Assembly: GCF_026241335.1 (NCBI RefSeq)
Contig: NZ_JAPHAV010000011.1
Span: 62,001 to 126,000 of the forward strand
Direction: 5' to 3'
DNA: 64,000 bases
Source: Ochrobactrum chromiisoli
GTDB taxonomy: Bacteria; Pseudomonadota; Alphaproteobacteria; Rhizobiales; Rhizobiaceae
Both the position numbers and the translations under genes were made by a program. The notes below the pieces were generated by a model. That model worked only from the letters and a program-made list of their open reading frames with translations, was not told the DNA's origin and ran no database searches. This document shows positions 63,828 to 64,000 of this stretch, piece by piece; position 1 is the stretch's first letter, and every line of letters starts with the position of its first letter.

Positions 63828-64000
63828 ATGAGCCTTCTTTCTGTCCGCGACCTCATGACCGAGTTTGGCAGCCCGTCGGGTGTCGTTCGTGCCGTCGATG
63901 GCATCAGCTTCGATGTCAATCCCGGTGAAATTTTTGGAATTGTGGGCGAATCCGGCTGTGGCAAGTCAGCCACCTGTCGCTCGATCCTGCGCCTTTTTGG
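63828..64000 (+). CDS. ABC transporter ATP-binding protein, DppD type (3' end outside window)
   Basis: The first 57 codons of an ATPase: [40 protein letters not shown], then Walker [14 protein letters not shown]. This is the N-terminal pattern of DppD/OppD ATPases that energise peptide-type importers. The gene runs off the window. Confidence 0.93.
   Translation, partial: MSLLSVRDLMTEFGSPSGVVRAVDGISFDVNPGEIFGIVGESGCGKSATCRSILRLF

Overview
The window looks like part of a large repABC-type replicon (plasmid or chromid) of an alphaproteobacterium of the order Hyphomicrobiales, probably near Brucella/Ochrobactrum. The evidence is a complete repABC module with an antisense-RNA locus, a Ti-type TraA relaxase with a TraD-like and TraG gene, a rhizobial DUF1612/HTH gene beside a tyrosine recombinase, and alphaproteobacterial gene content throughout. 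The assignment is inference from family resemblance; no database was searched. No rRNA gene, complete tRNA gene or CRISPR array was seen.

Layout. 0-4.5 kb: 3' part of a huge repeat protein with a type III translocator/HrpK-like C-terminus. 4.5-5.2 kb: non-coding, with a 20-bp copy of an initiator-tRNA 3' end (att-like) and a terminator. 5.2-12.2 kb: an insertion-sequence pile-up, with an intact ISL3 element, a truncated ISL3 element, and an IS3 element split by an IS21 element. 12.2-12.9 kb: relics of an agmatinase and a LacI regulator. 13.1-15.8 kb: a VapBC pair and recQ. 15.8-17.7 kb: an IS6 relic and a YafQ-type toxin split by an IS3-family (IS2-group) element. 17.8-24.8 kb: conjugation genes (DUF6118-like, traA, oriT, traD-like, traG). 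24.9-29.2 kb: broken accessory genes, an L,D-transpeptidase lacking its usual N-terminus, and a TA pair with a nonsense codon in the toxin. 29.3-33.1 kb: repC, antisense RNA, repB, repA and two matching parS-like palindromes. 33.4-41.2 kb: a PrrC/RloC-like ATPase, a second VapBC, a DUF2130 gene wrecked by frameshifts, an integrase, a DUF1612 gene, and degenerate partial copies of the last two.

41.6-56.0 kb is a dense phage-defence island: Hachiman (hamA-hamB), an AbiJ-related protein with a DUF559-like nuclease end, a Lit-type protease, three uncharacterised genes on the minus strand (one nuclease-like, one HEPN-like), and a tightly packed five-gene operon. That operon encodes a small helical protein, a QueC-like PP-loop enzyme, an XRE-ImmA/IrrE protein, a PIN-domain protein and a DUF3800 protein. 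It has no queuosine-pathway neighbours and lacks the usual Qat and type IV CBASS partners, so it is the best candidate here for an undescribed system.

56.1-64 kb returns to ordinary genes: dinB, two small hypothetical/regulatory genes, and a LysR regulator divergent from a peptide-type ABC importer (binding protein, two permeases, start of an ATPase).

Functionally, the window joins replication and partition, self-transfer, several addiction modules and a cargo of immune systems, with heavy IS-driven decay at the edges of each block.
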